The position numbers and the translations under genes were made by a program. Positions 35,194-43,126 of a stretch of 56,616 nucleotides of DNA are shown in pieces. The number at the start of each line of letters is the position of its first letter. Position 1 is the stretch's first letter. Origin of the DNA: CALARM01 sp964431735 (GTDB lineage: Bacteria > Vulcanimicrobiota > SpSt-956 > JAKJGF01). The DNA lies in assembly GCA_964431735.1 (NCBI GenBank), contig CAYSLJ010000018.1:1-56616 (forward strand), in the 5' to 3' direction. Under the pieces are notes generated by a model. That model was not told the DNA's origin, did not search any database, and saw only the letters and a program-made list of their open reading frames with translations.

Positions 35194-35712
35194 ATGATGT
35201 CAAATAAAATTATTGAATGCAGGCAAATTATACAATCTTTTGCAATAGCTATTGCCGGTATTGCAGCTATACCGATTCCTTTTTCAGACTTTTTTTTGAT
35301 GACTCCTCTTCAAATTGCTATGGTAATAACGATAGCAAAAAAATATGATAAAACTATCAGTTATGATACGGCAAAAGCATTGATTGGCACAATAGCCGGC
35401 GGTTTTTTAGGCCGTCAGCTCTGTTCTACCGTTATAAAATTAATACCTGTTGTCGGTTCTATGATAGCCATGCCTTTTGCCTATGGGTGGACTTTTGGTA
35501 TAGGCGAAATGACAATTTTGTATTTTGAAACACAGGGAACAGCAAAGCCTGAAGATTTAAAGGAAGGATTTAAGAAAGTTTCTAAAGAAGCAGAGCAACA
35601 ATATTCAAAAAATAAGATAACACCGGAGGAAGCACTGGAAAGTATAAAATCGCATCTTTCCGAACAAGAGTATCTTAAAATTAAAGAGAAAATAGTTTTA
35701 GATGAGCAGTGA
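35194..35712 (+). CDS. DUF697-family membrane protein
   Basis: A 172-residue protein with IAAIPIPFSDFFLMTPLQIAMVITIAKKY and GGFLGRQLCSTVIKLIPVVGSMIAMPFAYGWTFGIGEMTILYFE, the P-IPF-D ... L-x-Q and G-R-x2 ... LIP-x-G-S pattern of DUF697. That domain usually occurs after small GTPases; here it stands alone with a helical charged C-terminus. It has two hydrophobic hairpins. It is 14 bases after the SdrB-like gene in the same operon. Its last codons overlap a GTGAGTGGTGAAT family B repeat. Confidence 0.85.
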   Translation: MMSNKIIECRQIIQSFAIAIAGIAAIPIPFSDFFLMTPLQIAMVITIAKKYDKTISYDTAKALIGTIAGGFLGRQLCSTVIKLIPVVGSMIAMPFAYGWTFGIGEMTILYFETQGTAKPEDLKEGFKKVSKEAEQQYSKNKITPEEALESIKSHLSEQEYLKIKEKIVLDEQ

Positions 35713-36090
35713 GTGGTGAATGGGAAAAAGAATTTTGTTGCAGAATATTTAGAGTGAAAAATGAATCTACCTGTTTTAAGAAAAACACTATCTATAAAAT
35801 AATTGCGTTTAAAAATGACAGGTGATTTTACATACAAGGGAAAAAGAAATTTGTTATAGAATATTCAGAGTGAAAAGTGAAAGGTGAAAAGTGAATAAAA
35901 TAAGACATTACCTGCCATTCACTATTCACTACTCACTATTCACTAATTACAGATTTATATGCATTAACTATAATTTTCAGTAAAGGTGAATTTACCTGTC
36001 GTAAAAAAACGCAATCCTATAAAATTATTTTTAGAAAATTTATATTGACAAATATAAGGTAAATATGATACACTACTTTTCGATAAATTC
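35713..36090. repeat. Intergenic region with a 39-bp direct repeat and family B heptamers
   Basis: A 39-base unit at 35722-35760 recurs at 35838-35876 with four mismatches. It is followed by GTGAAAAGTGAAAGGTGAAAAGTGAA at about 35869-35894 and CACTATTCACTACTCACTATTCAC at 35921-35942. The tRNA promoter is at the right end. No gene is seen. Confidence 0.65.
36045..36074 (+). promoter_or_regulatory. Promoter for the tRNA pair
   Basis: A perfect TTGACA (36045-36050), 18 bases, TACACT (36069-36074), 17 bases before the first tRNA. Confidence 0.65.
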
Positions 36091-36164
36091 GGGCTCTTAG
36101 CTCAGTTGGTTAGAGCGCATCCCTGATAAGGATGAGGTCTCTGGTTCGAATCCAGAAGGGCCCA
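36091..36164 (+). tRNA. tRNA-Ile (anticodon GAT)
   Basis: Cloverleaf of 74 bases: acceptor GGGCTCT pairs with AGGGCCC, D-loop AGCTCAGTTGGTTAGAGC, anticodon loop CTGATAA (GAT at 36125-36127), T-arm GGTTCGAATCC. CCA is not encoded. It lies 39 bases before tRNA-Ala. In most bacteria this pair sits in the rRNA operon spacer, but no rRNA sequence flanks it here. Confidence 0.97.
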
Positions 36165-36203
36165 TAAGAGAAATTTCGTATAAAGGAATGTTCTCGTTTT
36201 TTC

Positions 36204-36276
36204 GGGGGTATAGCTCAGCTGGAAGAGCATCTGTTTTGCACGCAGAGGGCCAGCGGTTCGAATCCGCTTACCTCCA
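36204..36276 (+). tRNA. tRNA-Ala (anticodon TGC)
   Basis: Cloverleaf of 73 bases: acceptor GGGGGTA pairs with TACCTCC, D-arm AGCTCAGCTGGAAGAGC, anticodon loop TTTGCAC (TGC at 36237-36239), T-arm GGTTCGAATCC. CCA is not encoded. Followed 4 bases later by a terminator. Confidence 0.97.
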
Positions 36277-36280
36277 TTAT

Positions 36281-36304
36281 CAGGGGCGACTTGAGTCGCC
36301 CCTG
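36281..36304 (+). terminator. Intrinsic terminator of the tRNA operon
   Basis: Perfect 11-base GC-rich arms (CAGGGGCGACT and its complement) with a TG loop, followed by AATTTTTT. Confidence 0.93.
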
Positions 36305-36312
36305 AATTTTTT

Positions 36313-36349
36313 GGCATAGTATTTGGCATAGTATTTTGGCATAGTATTT
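36313..36349 (+). repeat. Three tandem GGCATAGTATTT units
   Basis: Units at 36313-36324, 36325-36337 and 36338-36349 differ by one T. They lie just after the tRNA terminator, a position where integrase attachment scars occur, but no integrase is present. Confidence 0.7.
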
Positions 36350-36425
36350 GCAAAGACAATTATGGAAGGATAATAGAAATTAATCTAGAATAGAATAATA
36401 TTATTAATAAGGCAGGTGTACCTAT

Positions 36426-37046
36426 ATGAATATCAACATATTAAGGGTTTTCTCCTTTTTGTTTCTCTTTATTTTTTTATCAGGTTTATTGTATGGCCAG
36501 GAAAAAACAAAGGTTCAAACCTTTGATGATCCAAAACACAGATACAAATTAACTCTCCCCGATGGGTGGGAAGTATATCAGGAAAATAATGAAAATATTT
36601 TCACTTCTGTTAAGGGAGAAAGTAATTTTGCCAGCTGTTATGTTTACGGTTTTCCTGTAGAACCTGGAATCACCATTGATGAAATTGCTAACTGGATTCT
36701 GGAAGGATTCAGTCAGGAAAGTGATGGTCATAGTATCAAAAATACTGCAAGAAAAGCTACAAAAGTGGCAGGCGCTGACGGACTTTTTATAAGAATGGAA
36801 GAAAAATATAAAGAAGGTGAACAGGAAAAAGTCCTTATAGTAGATGAATATTTCTTTATTAAAAACAATCAATGCATTATAATACATTTTGACACTGCAA
36901 AAGAATCTTATAATAATTTTAAAGGTGATTTTGATAAAATAGTATCTTCTTTTTTACCCGGTGAGAAACTTTTTGAAGATATTATAACAACCGGGAAAAC
37001 AGGAGCGTCTCAGACTGTTAAGCCTTCTCCATCACCTAAAAAATAA
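36426..37046 (+). CDS. Secreted PsbP-like protein, copy 1
   Basis: Signal peptide (LRVFSFLFLFIFLSGLLYG), then DDPKHRYKLTLPDGWEVY, a Cys, VAGADGLFIRMEEK, DEYFFIKNNQCIIIHFDTAKESYNNFKGDFDKIVSSF. This matches the PsbP/Mog1-like alpha-beta fold: D-P-x-x-R-x-x-hydrophobic-P-x-G-W at the start, and a F-x2-I-x2-S-F end. A Ser/Pro tail ends the protein. It is paralogous to the gene at 37212. Exported; role unknown. Confidence 0.75.
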   Translation: MNINILRVFSFLFLFIFLSGLLYGQEKTKVQTFDDPKHRYKLTLPDGWEVYQENNENIFTSVKGESNFASCYVYGFPVEPGITIDEIANWILEGFSQESDGHSIKNTARKATKVAGADGLFIRMEEKYKEGEQEKVLIVDEYFFIKNNQCIIIHFDTAKESYNNFKGDFDKIVSSFLPGEKLFEDIITTGKTGASQTVKPSPSPKK

Positions 37047-37200
37047 AGAGTAAAAAATGAAAATTAAGTGGTGAAACTACCCGTTACGCGTTACGCGTCA
37101 CGATTATAAAGTGAAGAGTGAGTAGAACCGTATTCGCCCGGTACCGGTAAGAACACGCATCACACATGACTCATCACGCATCACTCATCACATATCAAGG
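37045..37200. repeat. Composite intergenic repeat, second copy of the block element
   Basis: CCGTTACGCGTTACGCGTCACG (37081-37102, family A), GTGAAGAGTGAGTAG (37111-37125, family B), CGCCCGGTACCGGT (37135-37148) and CACGCATCAC/CTCATCACGCATCACTCATCAC (37154-37194). The 14-base block and its neighbours match 15184-15316. Confidence 0.75.
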
Positions 37201-37211
37201 GGGTATATATT

Positions 37212-37721
37212 ATGAAAATAAAATTTTTTACAATAATGATTTTACTTTTTATCGTACCTGCCATGGCCCAGGTTGAGCAGACTGTAGGAGGATATAATTA
37301 CAAAAGCGGTCTTTTTAAAGATCCTCTTAATAGATTTTCTATCAATTTTCCTGCCGGCTGGCTCGGACATTCGGAAGAAAAAGGAGGGCCTGTAGAGTTT
37401 ATTGCCTGTAAAGACGGTCATTTTGGTTCCTGTTCTATACGAATTCTGAAAGAAGAGAATTATACGATGGAAAAACTGAAAAAACGTGTAAGTACCGAGG
37501 GAGTAGATCCTAAAAAAGTAACCGTTCTTTCAGAAATAGATGTAACGCTGGACGGATATCCTGCAAAATGCCTTCGTCTTACACAGGAAGGTATGGTGGC
37601 AGATATATATTATTTTATTAAGGATAAAAAACCATATGTCATTCAGATTGGGACAGATAGCAAGGGATATGATATATTTAAAAGAGAGTTTAAATCTATA
37701 ATAGATTCCTTTAAATTTTAA
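37212..37721 (+). CDS. Secreted PsbP-like protein, copy 2
   Basis: AAGGGGG precedes ATG 37212. Signal peptide (IMILLFIVPAMA), then KDPLNRFSINFPAGWLG, DGYPAKCLRLTQEGMVADIYYFIKDKKPYVIQIGTDSKGYDIFKREFKSIIDSFKF. It has the same PsbP/Mog1-like pattern as the neighbour at 36426 (D-P-x2-R, P-x-G-W, YYF-IK, F-K-x-I-x2-SF). 169 residues, exported. The repeat-rich spacer between the two copies argues against a simple operon. Confidence 0.75.
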   Translation: MKIKFFTIMILLFIVPAMAQVEQTVGGYNYKSGLFKDPLNRFSINFPAGWLGHSEEKGGPVEFIACKDGHFGSCSIRILKEENYTMEKLKKRVSTEGVDPKKVTVLSEIDVTLDGYPAKCLRLTQEGMVADIYYFIKDKKPYVIQIGTDSKGYDIFKREFKSIIDSFKF

Positions 37722-37880
37722 CAGAGATTAATGGGATTATCAGGATGATAGTCAGATATTGACTGATAAGACTTAAGCGCGAAGCTGTTGCCGCGACGAT
37801 GAACTCGGATTATAATAATATTCAGCTATTGAACGACAAGTCCCCTATCCTGTTAATCCCCGGAATCCCTTTAATCCCTG

Positions 37881-38072
37881 TCAAAAGTCGAAAGAATATT
37901 TTTTAAATTTTTTTTCTATGAGCAAGAGAAATTTTCTTTCTTTTTCTCTATCAACAGGAGGAAGAGATTTCTTAATTATAGTCTCAGAAGATGGAGATTT
38001 ATCTTCTATGATAAAAGAGGTATATTTCTTACAGGTTTCGAATAGCTTGTTTATTACTAAAATATCTTTCAT
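37881..38072 (-). CDS. Possible small protein
   Basis: A 63-residue frame with AGAGGT five bases before its ATG. The sequence is Lys/Ser-rich (DILVINKLFETCKKY ... REKERKFLLLIEKKFKKY) with no recognised family. A plus-strand frame overlaps it fully, but that one lacks a ribosome binding site. Confidence 0.4.
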   Translation of the reverse strand: MKDILVINKLFETCKKYTSFIIEDKSPSSETIIKKSLPPVDREKERKFLLLIEKKFKKYSFDF

Positions 38073-38168
38073 GATTATTACCTCTGACGGCTCTATTGAA
38101 CCGGTATAATAAAACAGATAAATATTCTATAATTCTTCTCCATATCCTTGTTATATAAAAAAAAACTC

Positions 38169-38197
38169 TTGAATTTTATTTTTTTTTATGATATAAT
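38169..38197 (+). promoter_or_regulatory. rpsT promoter
   Basis: TTGAAT (38169-38174), 17 bases, perfect TATAAT (38192-38197), about 45 bases before rpsT. Confidence 0.75.
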
Positions 38198-38241
38198 CGT
38201 TCAGTTTATAGAAAAATCACGAATGTTGGAAGGTGAATTAG

Positions 38242-38505
38242 ATGCCAAATACTAAGTCTGCTATAAAGAGAAATCGCGTTGAAAAAAGAAAAAGACTCAG
38301 AAATAAAATGATAATTTCTTCTATGAAGACTGTATGTAAAAATGCTCTTGATCTTCTGGAAACTAAAAATAAGGAAGAAGCTCTCAAAGCAATAAAAATT
38401 GCAGAAGGCGAACTGGATAGAGCAGTATGTAAAGGTAAAATACACAGGAATAAAGCAGCCAGAAAAAAATCAAGACTTATGAAGAAGTTAAATTCTATAG
38501 AATAG
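38242..38505 (+). CDS. rpsT: 30S ribosomal protein S20
   Basis: 87 residues of typical S20: N-terminal PNTKSAIKRNRVEKRKRLRNK, a long basic helix, and a C-terminal GKIHRNKAARKKSRLMKKLN. It binds 16S rRNA during early assembly of the small subunit. GGAAGGTGA precedes the ATG. It is transcribed alone from a sigma-70-type promoter. Confidence 0.98.
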   Translation: MPNTKSAIKRNRVEKRKRLRNKMIISSMKTVCKNALDLLETKNKEEALKAIKIAEGELDRAVCKGKIHRNKAARKKSRLMKKLNSIE

Positions 38506-38521
38506 AATAAAAAAATAACAT

Positions 38522-38630
38522 AACCAGGCAATTGTAGACGTAAATTTTGTGTAAACATCTGTGGAAAATTTCTTCCCTGATAATTTTATGCAAAATATTT
38601 TGCTTTCCATATTTTGCCTGGTTTTATTTT
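38522..38630. terminator. Possible long-loop convergent terminator
   Basis: AACCAGGCAA (38522-38531) and its complement (38614-38623) flank an 82-base loop, with A-rich sequence before and TTTTATTTTTT after, between convergent rpsT and psuG. The loop length makes it doubtful. Confidence 0.35.
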
Positions 38631-39536
38631 TTATATGATGTTTTTAGATATTTCACAGGCCAGTTTTACATTTTCCTCCAGCAGTATAAGATTGGCTCTC
38701 TGGCTTTTCCCTGCTGTATTCATGTTTAATTCCTGTAATAGAAAAGGTGTTACTTTATTTCCTGTAATTTTGTTATCAATAGCTTTGTTAAGAGCTTTTC
38801 TGTAGGCTTCTGTGAATTCCTGTTCTGAAAGACAATATTCGTCTTTTAATGGATTGACTACAAGAATACCTCCCTTTATGGAAAGTTCCTCTTTTGCCTT
38901 TATTATTTTTACTATATCATTTACAGTAATGGCATTTATAGTTACCGGATATTTACTTCTCCCCAGAAAAAAATGAGGACAGAAATCAGTTTTATATCCT
39001 ATTACAGGAACACTTTGAGTTTCGAGATATTCAAGGGTAAGTTTTAAGTCTATAATTGATTTTGGCCCTGCCGATACCACTACTGTGCCTGTGTGAGATA
39101 GTTCCTGGAGATCTGCCGAAATATCAAGGCTGTGTTCTCCTCCTGTATGGACTCCTCCTATGCCGCCTGTGGCAAATACTTTGATTCCTGCTTTTTCTGC
39201 AATAAAACTTGTGGCAGCAACAGTTGTCCCTCCTGAACCTTTCTGCGCTATTACCAGTGGTATATCTCTTTTACTTATTTTAAACAGACCCTGGTCTGTA
39301 GCAAGTTTTTCGATGTCCCGTCTGTTCAGTCCTACTTTTATTTTGCCATTTATAACAGCTATTGTAGCAGGAGTGACACCGAGACTTTCCGCCAGTTCTT
39401 CAAGTATTTCCGCCAGTTCCAGATTTACCGGAAAGGGAAGACCCTGGGCAATTACACTGGATTCCAGAGCAATTACAGGCTTTTTATTATCCAGAGCTTC
39501 TCTGACTTTATCTGAATATATTATATGAGAAGACAT
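38631..39536 (-). CDS. psuG: Pseudouridine-5'-phosphate glycosidase
   Basis: 301 residues matching PsuG: ALESSVIAQGLPFPVNLELAEILE, GVTPATIAVINGKIKVGL, AQKGSGGTTVAATSFIAEKAGIKVFATGGIGGVHTGGEHSLDISADLQEL (catalytic Lys and Glu region) and VVVSAGPKSIIDLKLTLEYLET. The enzyme splits pseudouridine 5'-phosphate to ribose 5-phosphate and uracil. AAAGGAAGGTG precedes ATG 39536. It follows psuK by 16 bases on the same strand, so the two-step pathway is complete. Confidence 0.97.
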   Translation of the reverse strand: MSSHIIYSDKVREALDNKKPVIALESSVIAQGLPFPVNLELAEILEELAESLGVTPATIAVINGKIKVGLNRRDIEKLATDQGLFKISKRDIPLVIAQKGSGGTTVAATSFIAEKAGIKVFATGGIGGVHTGGEHSLDISADLQELSHTGTVVVSAGPKSIIDLKLTLEYLETQSVPVIGYKTDFCPHFFLGRSKYPVTINAITVNDIVKIIKAKEELSIKGGILVVNPLKDEYCLSEQEFTEAYRKALNKAIDNKITGNKVTPFLLQELNMNTAGKSQRANLILLEENVKLACEISKNII

Positions 39537-39552
39537 AATTTTTCACCTTCCT

Positions 39553-40527
39553 TTACACAAGAGTTTTTCTCAGAAGCATTCTGCTTTCAAGCTCTCTGTA
39601 TATAGCTTCAAGTTTGGCAGGAGTTAAATCAGGGCTTACTGCTTCTCTTGACGAAAGGGTAATAGTGGCAGTTGCAACACCTGAAGCAATTGCAGAAGCT
39701 TCTGACTGTCCTTTCATAAGTCCGTATATGAGTCCTCCTACAAGAGCATCTCCTGCACCTATTGCATCTACTACCAGTGTTGCCACAGATGGTATGAAAC
39801 CTTTCTGATTGGCAGTCGCAAGATAGACCCCTTCCGGGCCAAGGGTTATTACTGCCATTTTTACTCCTTTCTTGAGTAAAATTTCTCCTGCATGCCTTAC
39901 TCCTTCCATATCGTCAATAGATATGTCTACAAGCATTTCCGCTTCATCTTTGTTAGGAGTTATAATATCTATTTTATCAAGTAAATCCTTTACATAATCG
40001 CTTTTACTTACAGATACAGGTTCCACACAGAGAGGAATTTCGTATTTCTGACACATGTCAATCACAGCTTCAATGGTTTTTCTCGGTATACTTACATCTA
40101 TTACAACAATAGCAGATTCCTGAAATATATGTTCTTTTGATTTTATATATTCGGGGGTTATGAGATCCAGTATGACCATATCGGAAATTGCTGTTTCAAG
40201 GTCACTTTTTTTATTTAGCACTGCCATAAATATACTTGAACGATGTTCTTTTGAACATATAACGTCTGACATGTTGACTCCGCTCTCTTCTGTCCGTTTT
40301 TTTATGAGTATGCCATATTCGTCTTCTCCTATAGCAGTCAGAAGAGTTGTATTTACCTGTAATCTTCCGAGATTCTCCGCAATATTTCTTGCCACACCTC
40401 CCACACTCAGTTCTATTGTGCCGGGATTTGATGTGTGAGGTATGAGAACCCCTCTGGAGCGGCCTTTAATATCTACATTTGAACCGCCTATTATAAGTAC
40501 TGTTTTTTTATCCGTTTTTATAAACAT
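39553..40527 (-). CDS. psuK: Pseudouridine kinase (PfkB family)
   Basis: PfkB-family sugar kinase of 324 residues: N-terminal IIGGSNVDIKG, GGVARNIAENLGRL, TAIGEDEYGI, an ITPNKDEAE segment and the C-terminal DAIGAGDALVGGLIYGL with the catalytic Asp. The family covers many sugars, but its position directly upstream of psuG makes pseudouridine the likely substrate. AAAGGGG precedes ATG 40527. Confidence 0.93.
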   Translation of the reverse strand: MFIKTDKKTVLIIGGSNVDIKGRSRGVLIPHTSNPGTIELSVGGVARNIAENLGRLQVNTTLLTAIGEDEYGILIKKRTEESGVNMSDVICSKEHRSSIFMAVLNKKSDLETAISDMVILDLITPEYIKSKEHIFQESAIVVIDVSIPRKTIEAVIDMCQKYEIPLCVEPVSVSKSDYVKDLLDKIDIITPNKDEAEMLVDISIDDMEGVRHAGEILLKKGVKMAVITLGPEGVYLATANQKGFIPSVATLVVDAIGAGDALVGGLIYGLMKGQSEASAIASGVATATITLSSREAVSPDLTPAKLEAIYRELESRMLLRKTLV

Positions 40528-40717
40528 TTTATATATGCCCCTTTCTTTTTTATTAATTTATATAGAATCGTGACGCGTGACGCGAGGAACAGATTTTCTT
40601 TTCTGGTTGCTCCTGGATTCAGTCATGGTTATTAGTTGTAAAAAGTAACGTATTATAGTAAATAGTGAAAAATGATGATAACATCAGTGAAGCTGAACAC
40701 TGATCACCGGTCACTGA
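40528..40717. repeat. Spacer with family A and B repeats
   Basis: ATCGTGACGCGTGACGCGA (40566-40584) and degenerate CAGTGAAGCTGAACACTGATCACCGGTCACTGATTACTG (40685-40723), whose right part touches the end of the next minus-strand gene. Confidence 0.6.
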
Positions 40718-41362
40718 TTACTGTTTATCTGGTCTGTAGAGTCCTGCTTCATTTACTCCGAGTAAGCCTGCGTCGTAACTGCGTTTATCTACAGGAGAAA
40801 GGATTTTCACTGTTCCTTCAGGCATAATCGGATAGTGTCTTGATTTCTCAAGTTTATCTATAACAGGTTCAATACTGTTATCATCTGTCATCCAGTTTAT
40901 TTTATCGAACTGTTGAAGAGATAAAAGACCGGAATAACCTCTCAGGGTTTTTTCCGCTTCAATATTGTAATAAAATTCGAAATAAGAAAGAACCAGTTCT
41001 CTGAGGGTTTTAAACACCGGTTCTCTAAAACGTATACCAGCGAAATTGGATTTTGCAACAGCACCCATAAGCCCGTTTTTTTTATATATGGCAATAACAT
41101 GATCATCATCTCTGAAAGCAGTCATTTCCATGATGACAGGAGGATAATTCAGTCTCCTGAGAGCGGCTGCTGCAAAAAATGCTCCGTCAACACAGTGAGC
41201 TTTCCTGTCTCTCAGAACACTTCTGGGAGAACGGTAAAAATGATCATCACTGTAAGAAGTGCTGTCAATAAATTCCTGTATAAGATATGGACTTTTCAGT
41301 TTATCAAGTATGAGTAATTCGTCGTATGTCCAGGGATTTTCGTATAAGTATTTTTCTGGCAC
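40718..41362 (-). CDS. Transglutaminase-like protein
   Basis: The chosen start is GTG 41362, eight bases after AAAGGAG. A longer frame to 41437 would be encoded by family B repeats and is rejected. About 214 residues. HCVDGAFFAAAALRRLNYPPVIMEM provides a candidate nucleophilic Cys at the start of a helix, and RDDDHVIAIYKKNGLMGAVAKSNF provides a His, as in the Cys-His-Asp core of transglutaminase-like proteins. Not certain. It is 82 bases downstream of the ATP-grasp-like gene and probably forms a functional pair with it. Confidence 0.6.
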   Translation of the reverse strand: MPEKYLYENPWTYDELLILDKLKSPYLIQEFIDSTSYSDDHFYRSPRSVLRDRKAHCVDGAFFAAAALRRLNYPPVIMEMTAFRDDDHVIAIYKKNGLMGAVAKSNFAGIRFREPVFKTLRELVLSYFEFYYNIEAEKTLRGYSGLLSLQQFDKINWMTDDNSIEPVIDKLEKSRHYPIMPEGTVKILSPVDKRSYDAGLLGVNEAGLYRPDKQ

Positions 41363-41444
41363 AGTATTTCTCCTTTTAGTAAGTAAATGGTGAATGGTGA
41401 GTAGTGAGTGATATAACATCTGCTCACTGCTCACCATTCACTGC

Positions 41445-42866
41445 TCACTGATAAATTACCGATGTGAGATAGTCACTGGCATTTGCCCTGAAGTTCTCTT
41501 CCATCAGATTTTTGTAATATCGTGCCATATGTCCATGTTCTTCCTTCGGAAAATCACTGTAATGCATGGCCATATCAATTATTTTATCTATATTTCTATC
41601 ATAGAAATCTATCATTTTATCTTCCAGACCTTTGAAATTTTCTTCACAGTATTCCTGGAACTTATCAACCTGGAAGTAATCTTTGCTCATTTCAGCACAG
41701 AATTCATACTTCTTTAACTGTGATACCTTAGGGTCATTAAGAATCTTTTGATATCGTTTTTGTTCCATATCAACCCTTAAATCTACTTCTGTTACAGCAC
41801 AGAAAGTGCTCCATTTTACGAGGGCACATATAAGCCACGGGAAGTGGGCATGGAGAGACGTAAAGAAACTGTCAGGACATGCATTTGCGTAATCTATTGG
41901 ATGAATGACTCCTTCTTTTATGAGACATTCGAAAGAATTATAGGTCCATCTGTGATAGGAATTGATATGAAGCACATAATTCTTAAGTCTTTCAAAAACA
42001 TCTTTATCGATTCTGATTTTTTCTTCGCTGTAATGCTGATGGATCGGTGCTTCAGGTTGATATCTCATAGGCAGTACCTGAGGTCCTATGGCCATACATC
42101 TTATGAATATATCATAATTTTCAATGGCTTCCTGTATATGAAATACCTTTCCTCCTGTTTCGTCATATTTCTCATATAATTCTTCGAGATTGTTTACTTT
42201 ATAAACATCGCTGCCTCCGCCTCCAAAACCTTTCTTTAAATAAAGGGGGAATTTATTGTTAAAATATTTTTCTACTGCTTCTTTAATATAATTTCCGCCT
42301 TCATAAAATGCAGCTCTTATTTCTCTTATTTTTCCATCTATCTGTCTGGAACGTTTCATTTTAGCATTGAATTTATCCCAGTCAACATAACTTCTATCAG
42401 GATCAAAACCGAATTTGGTATTTGCAATAATCTGTTCCTGTTCTGCCTGCCACCAGTACTGTCTGATCTGGTCGTCTGTATAAGGGTTAAATTGAGGTAA
42501 GAGCACTGTAACAGGATGACGATCATGGGGATGCATACCTTTTATAAGTACATCATAACAGTTCTGTTTATCAAGATTGGAATTGGTCTGACTGTTATTG
42601 GCAAATTTTATCCCTGAATTCATAGCTGTATGGGCCATACATTTATAGTAACCGTTCCAGTGGGAACATCTGTCTATTATAAAATCTGCTTCTTCTTTTA
42701 TGTCTGTGCCACACAGATGAGGTTTTGCTGTAAGTTTGCCCGGTTCTACTTTATACTCCTGACCTTTATAGTGTATAACAGGATCTACATAGTTCATAAA
42801 TGCAGTGAGTGTTTCCCACATATCCCAGTCTATGAACATCATGGTTTTGATTTTTTTGGTAATCAT
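41445..42866 (-). CDS. ATP-grasp-like protein
   Basis: AAGGAAGGAAG precedes ATG 42866. The 473-residue protein has features of an ATP-grasp core: FPLYLKKGFGGGGSDVYKV (Lys and glycine-rich loop), KVFHIQEAIENYDIFIRCMAIG (adenine-binding strand and Arg), and later LIKEGVIHPIDYANACPDSF (acidic and Asn metal region). The N-terminal 190 residues and the helical C-terminus (100 residues) are unassigned. The acceptor substrate is unknown. Grouping with a transglutaminase-like gene suggests amide or peptide chemistry on a shared target, which is inference. Confidence 0.65.
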   Translation of the reverse strand: MITKKIKTMMFIDWDMWETLTAFMNYVDPVIHYKGQEYKVEPGKLTAKPHLCGTDIKEEADFIIDRCSHWNGYYKCMAHTAMNSGIKFANNSQTNSNLDKQNCYDVLIKGMHPHDRHPVTVLLPQFNPYTDDQIRQYWWQAEQEQIIANTKFGFDPDRSYVDWDKFNAKMKRSRQIDGKIREIRAAFYEGGNYIKEAVEKYFNNKFPLYLKKGFGGGGSDVYKVNNLEELYEKYDETGGKVFHIQEAIENYDIFIRCMAIGPQVLPMRYQPEAPIHQHYSEEKIRIDKDVFERLKNYVLHINSYHRWTYNSFECLIKEGVIHPIDYANACPDSFFTSLHAHFPWLICALVKWSTFCAVTEVDLRVDMEQKRYQKILNDPKVSQLKKYEFCAEMSKDYFQVDKFQEYCEENFKGLEDKMIDFYDRNIDKIIDMAMHYSDFPKEEHGHMARYYKNLMEENFRANASDYLTSVIYQ

Positions 42867-43126
42867 TAATAACTTCCTTCCTTGTTAATCGTGATGCGTA
42901 ACACGTGAGACGTGACGCGATGGATGATTTTATACTCGAAAACATAATGATTTTAATTCTAGCTCATTTTTTATATACCTTCATTATAAATATAGTTTTT
43001 TATTATAGTTTATATGAGAATTGTAATACGTTACGCATTACAATTCTCATATAAAAAATAAAGGAAAACTCTTAAATATAGAGAATAATCTTCGAATGTA
43101 CACTAAAGAAAGGTAGCGATTTTTTA
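42867..43126. repeat. Divergent spacer with family A units and a 47-base TTA-centred palindrome
   Basis: ATCGTGATGCGTAACACGTGAGACGTGACGCG lies at 42889-42920. At 43009-43055, 22-base arms (one mismatch) enclose TTA; the arms contain TATGAGAATTGTAATACG and its complement. It resembles the palindrome at 7220 in layout. Confidence 0.7.

Larger units (their letters stand above)
37722..38241. other. Intergenic region with GGGATT..CAGGAT repeats and the rpsT promoter
   Basis: TTAATGGGATTATCAGGATGATA (near 37728) and, inverted, TATCCTGTTAATCCCC (near 37846) and AATCCCTTTAATCCCTGTCAAAA (near 37862) form a dispersed repeat also seen at 18797. A possible small minus-strand gene lies at 37881-38072. 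The rpsT promoter is at 38169. Confidence 0.5.

Noticed and set aside
36102..36359. Minus-strand frame of 85 residues over the tRNAs (RIRTAGPLRAKQ, LLDSNQRPHPYQ)
   Set aside because: It is the antisense of two clear tRNA genes. These peptide strings are a well-known artefact of tRNA loci.
37918..38109. Plus-strand 63-residue frame
   Set aside because: No ribosome binding site; the opposite frame has one.
41363..41437. N-terminal extension of the transglutaminase-like protein
   Set aside because: It is encoded by family B repeats, and a GTG with AAAGGAG at the right distance lies at 41362.
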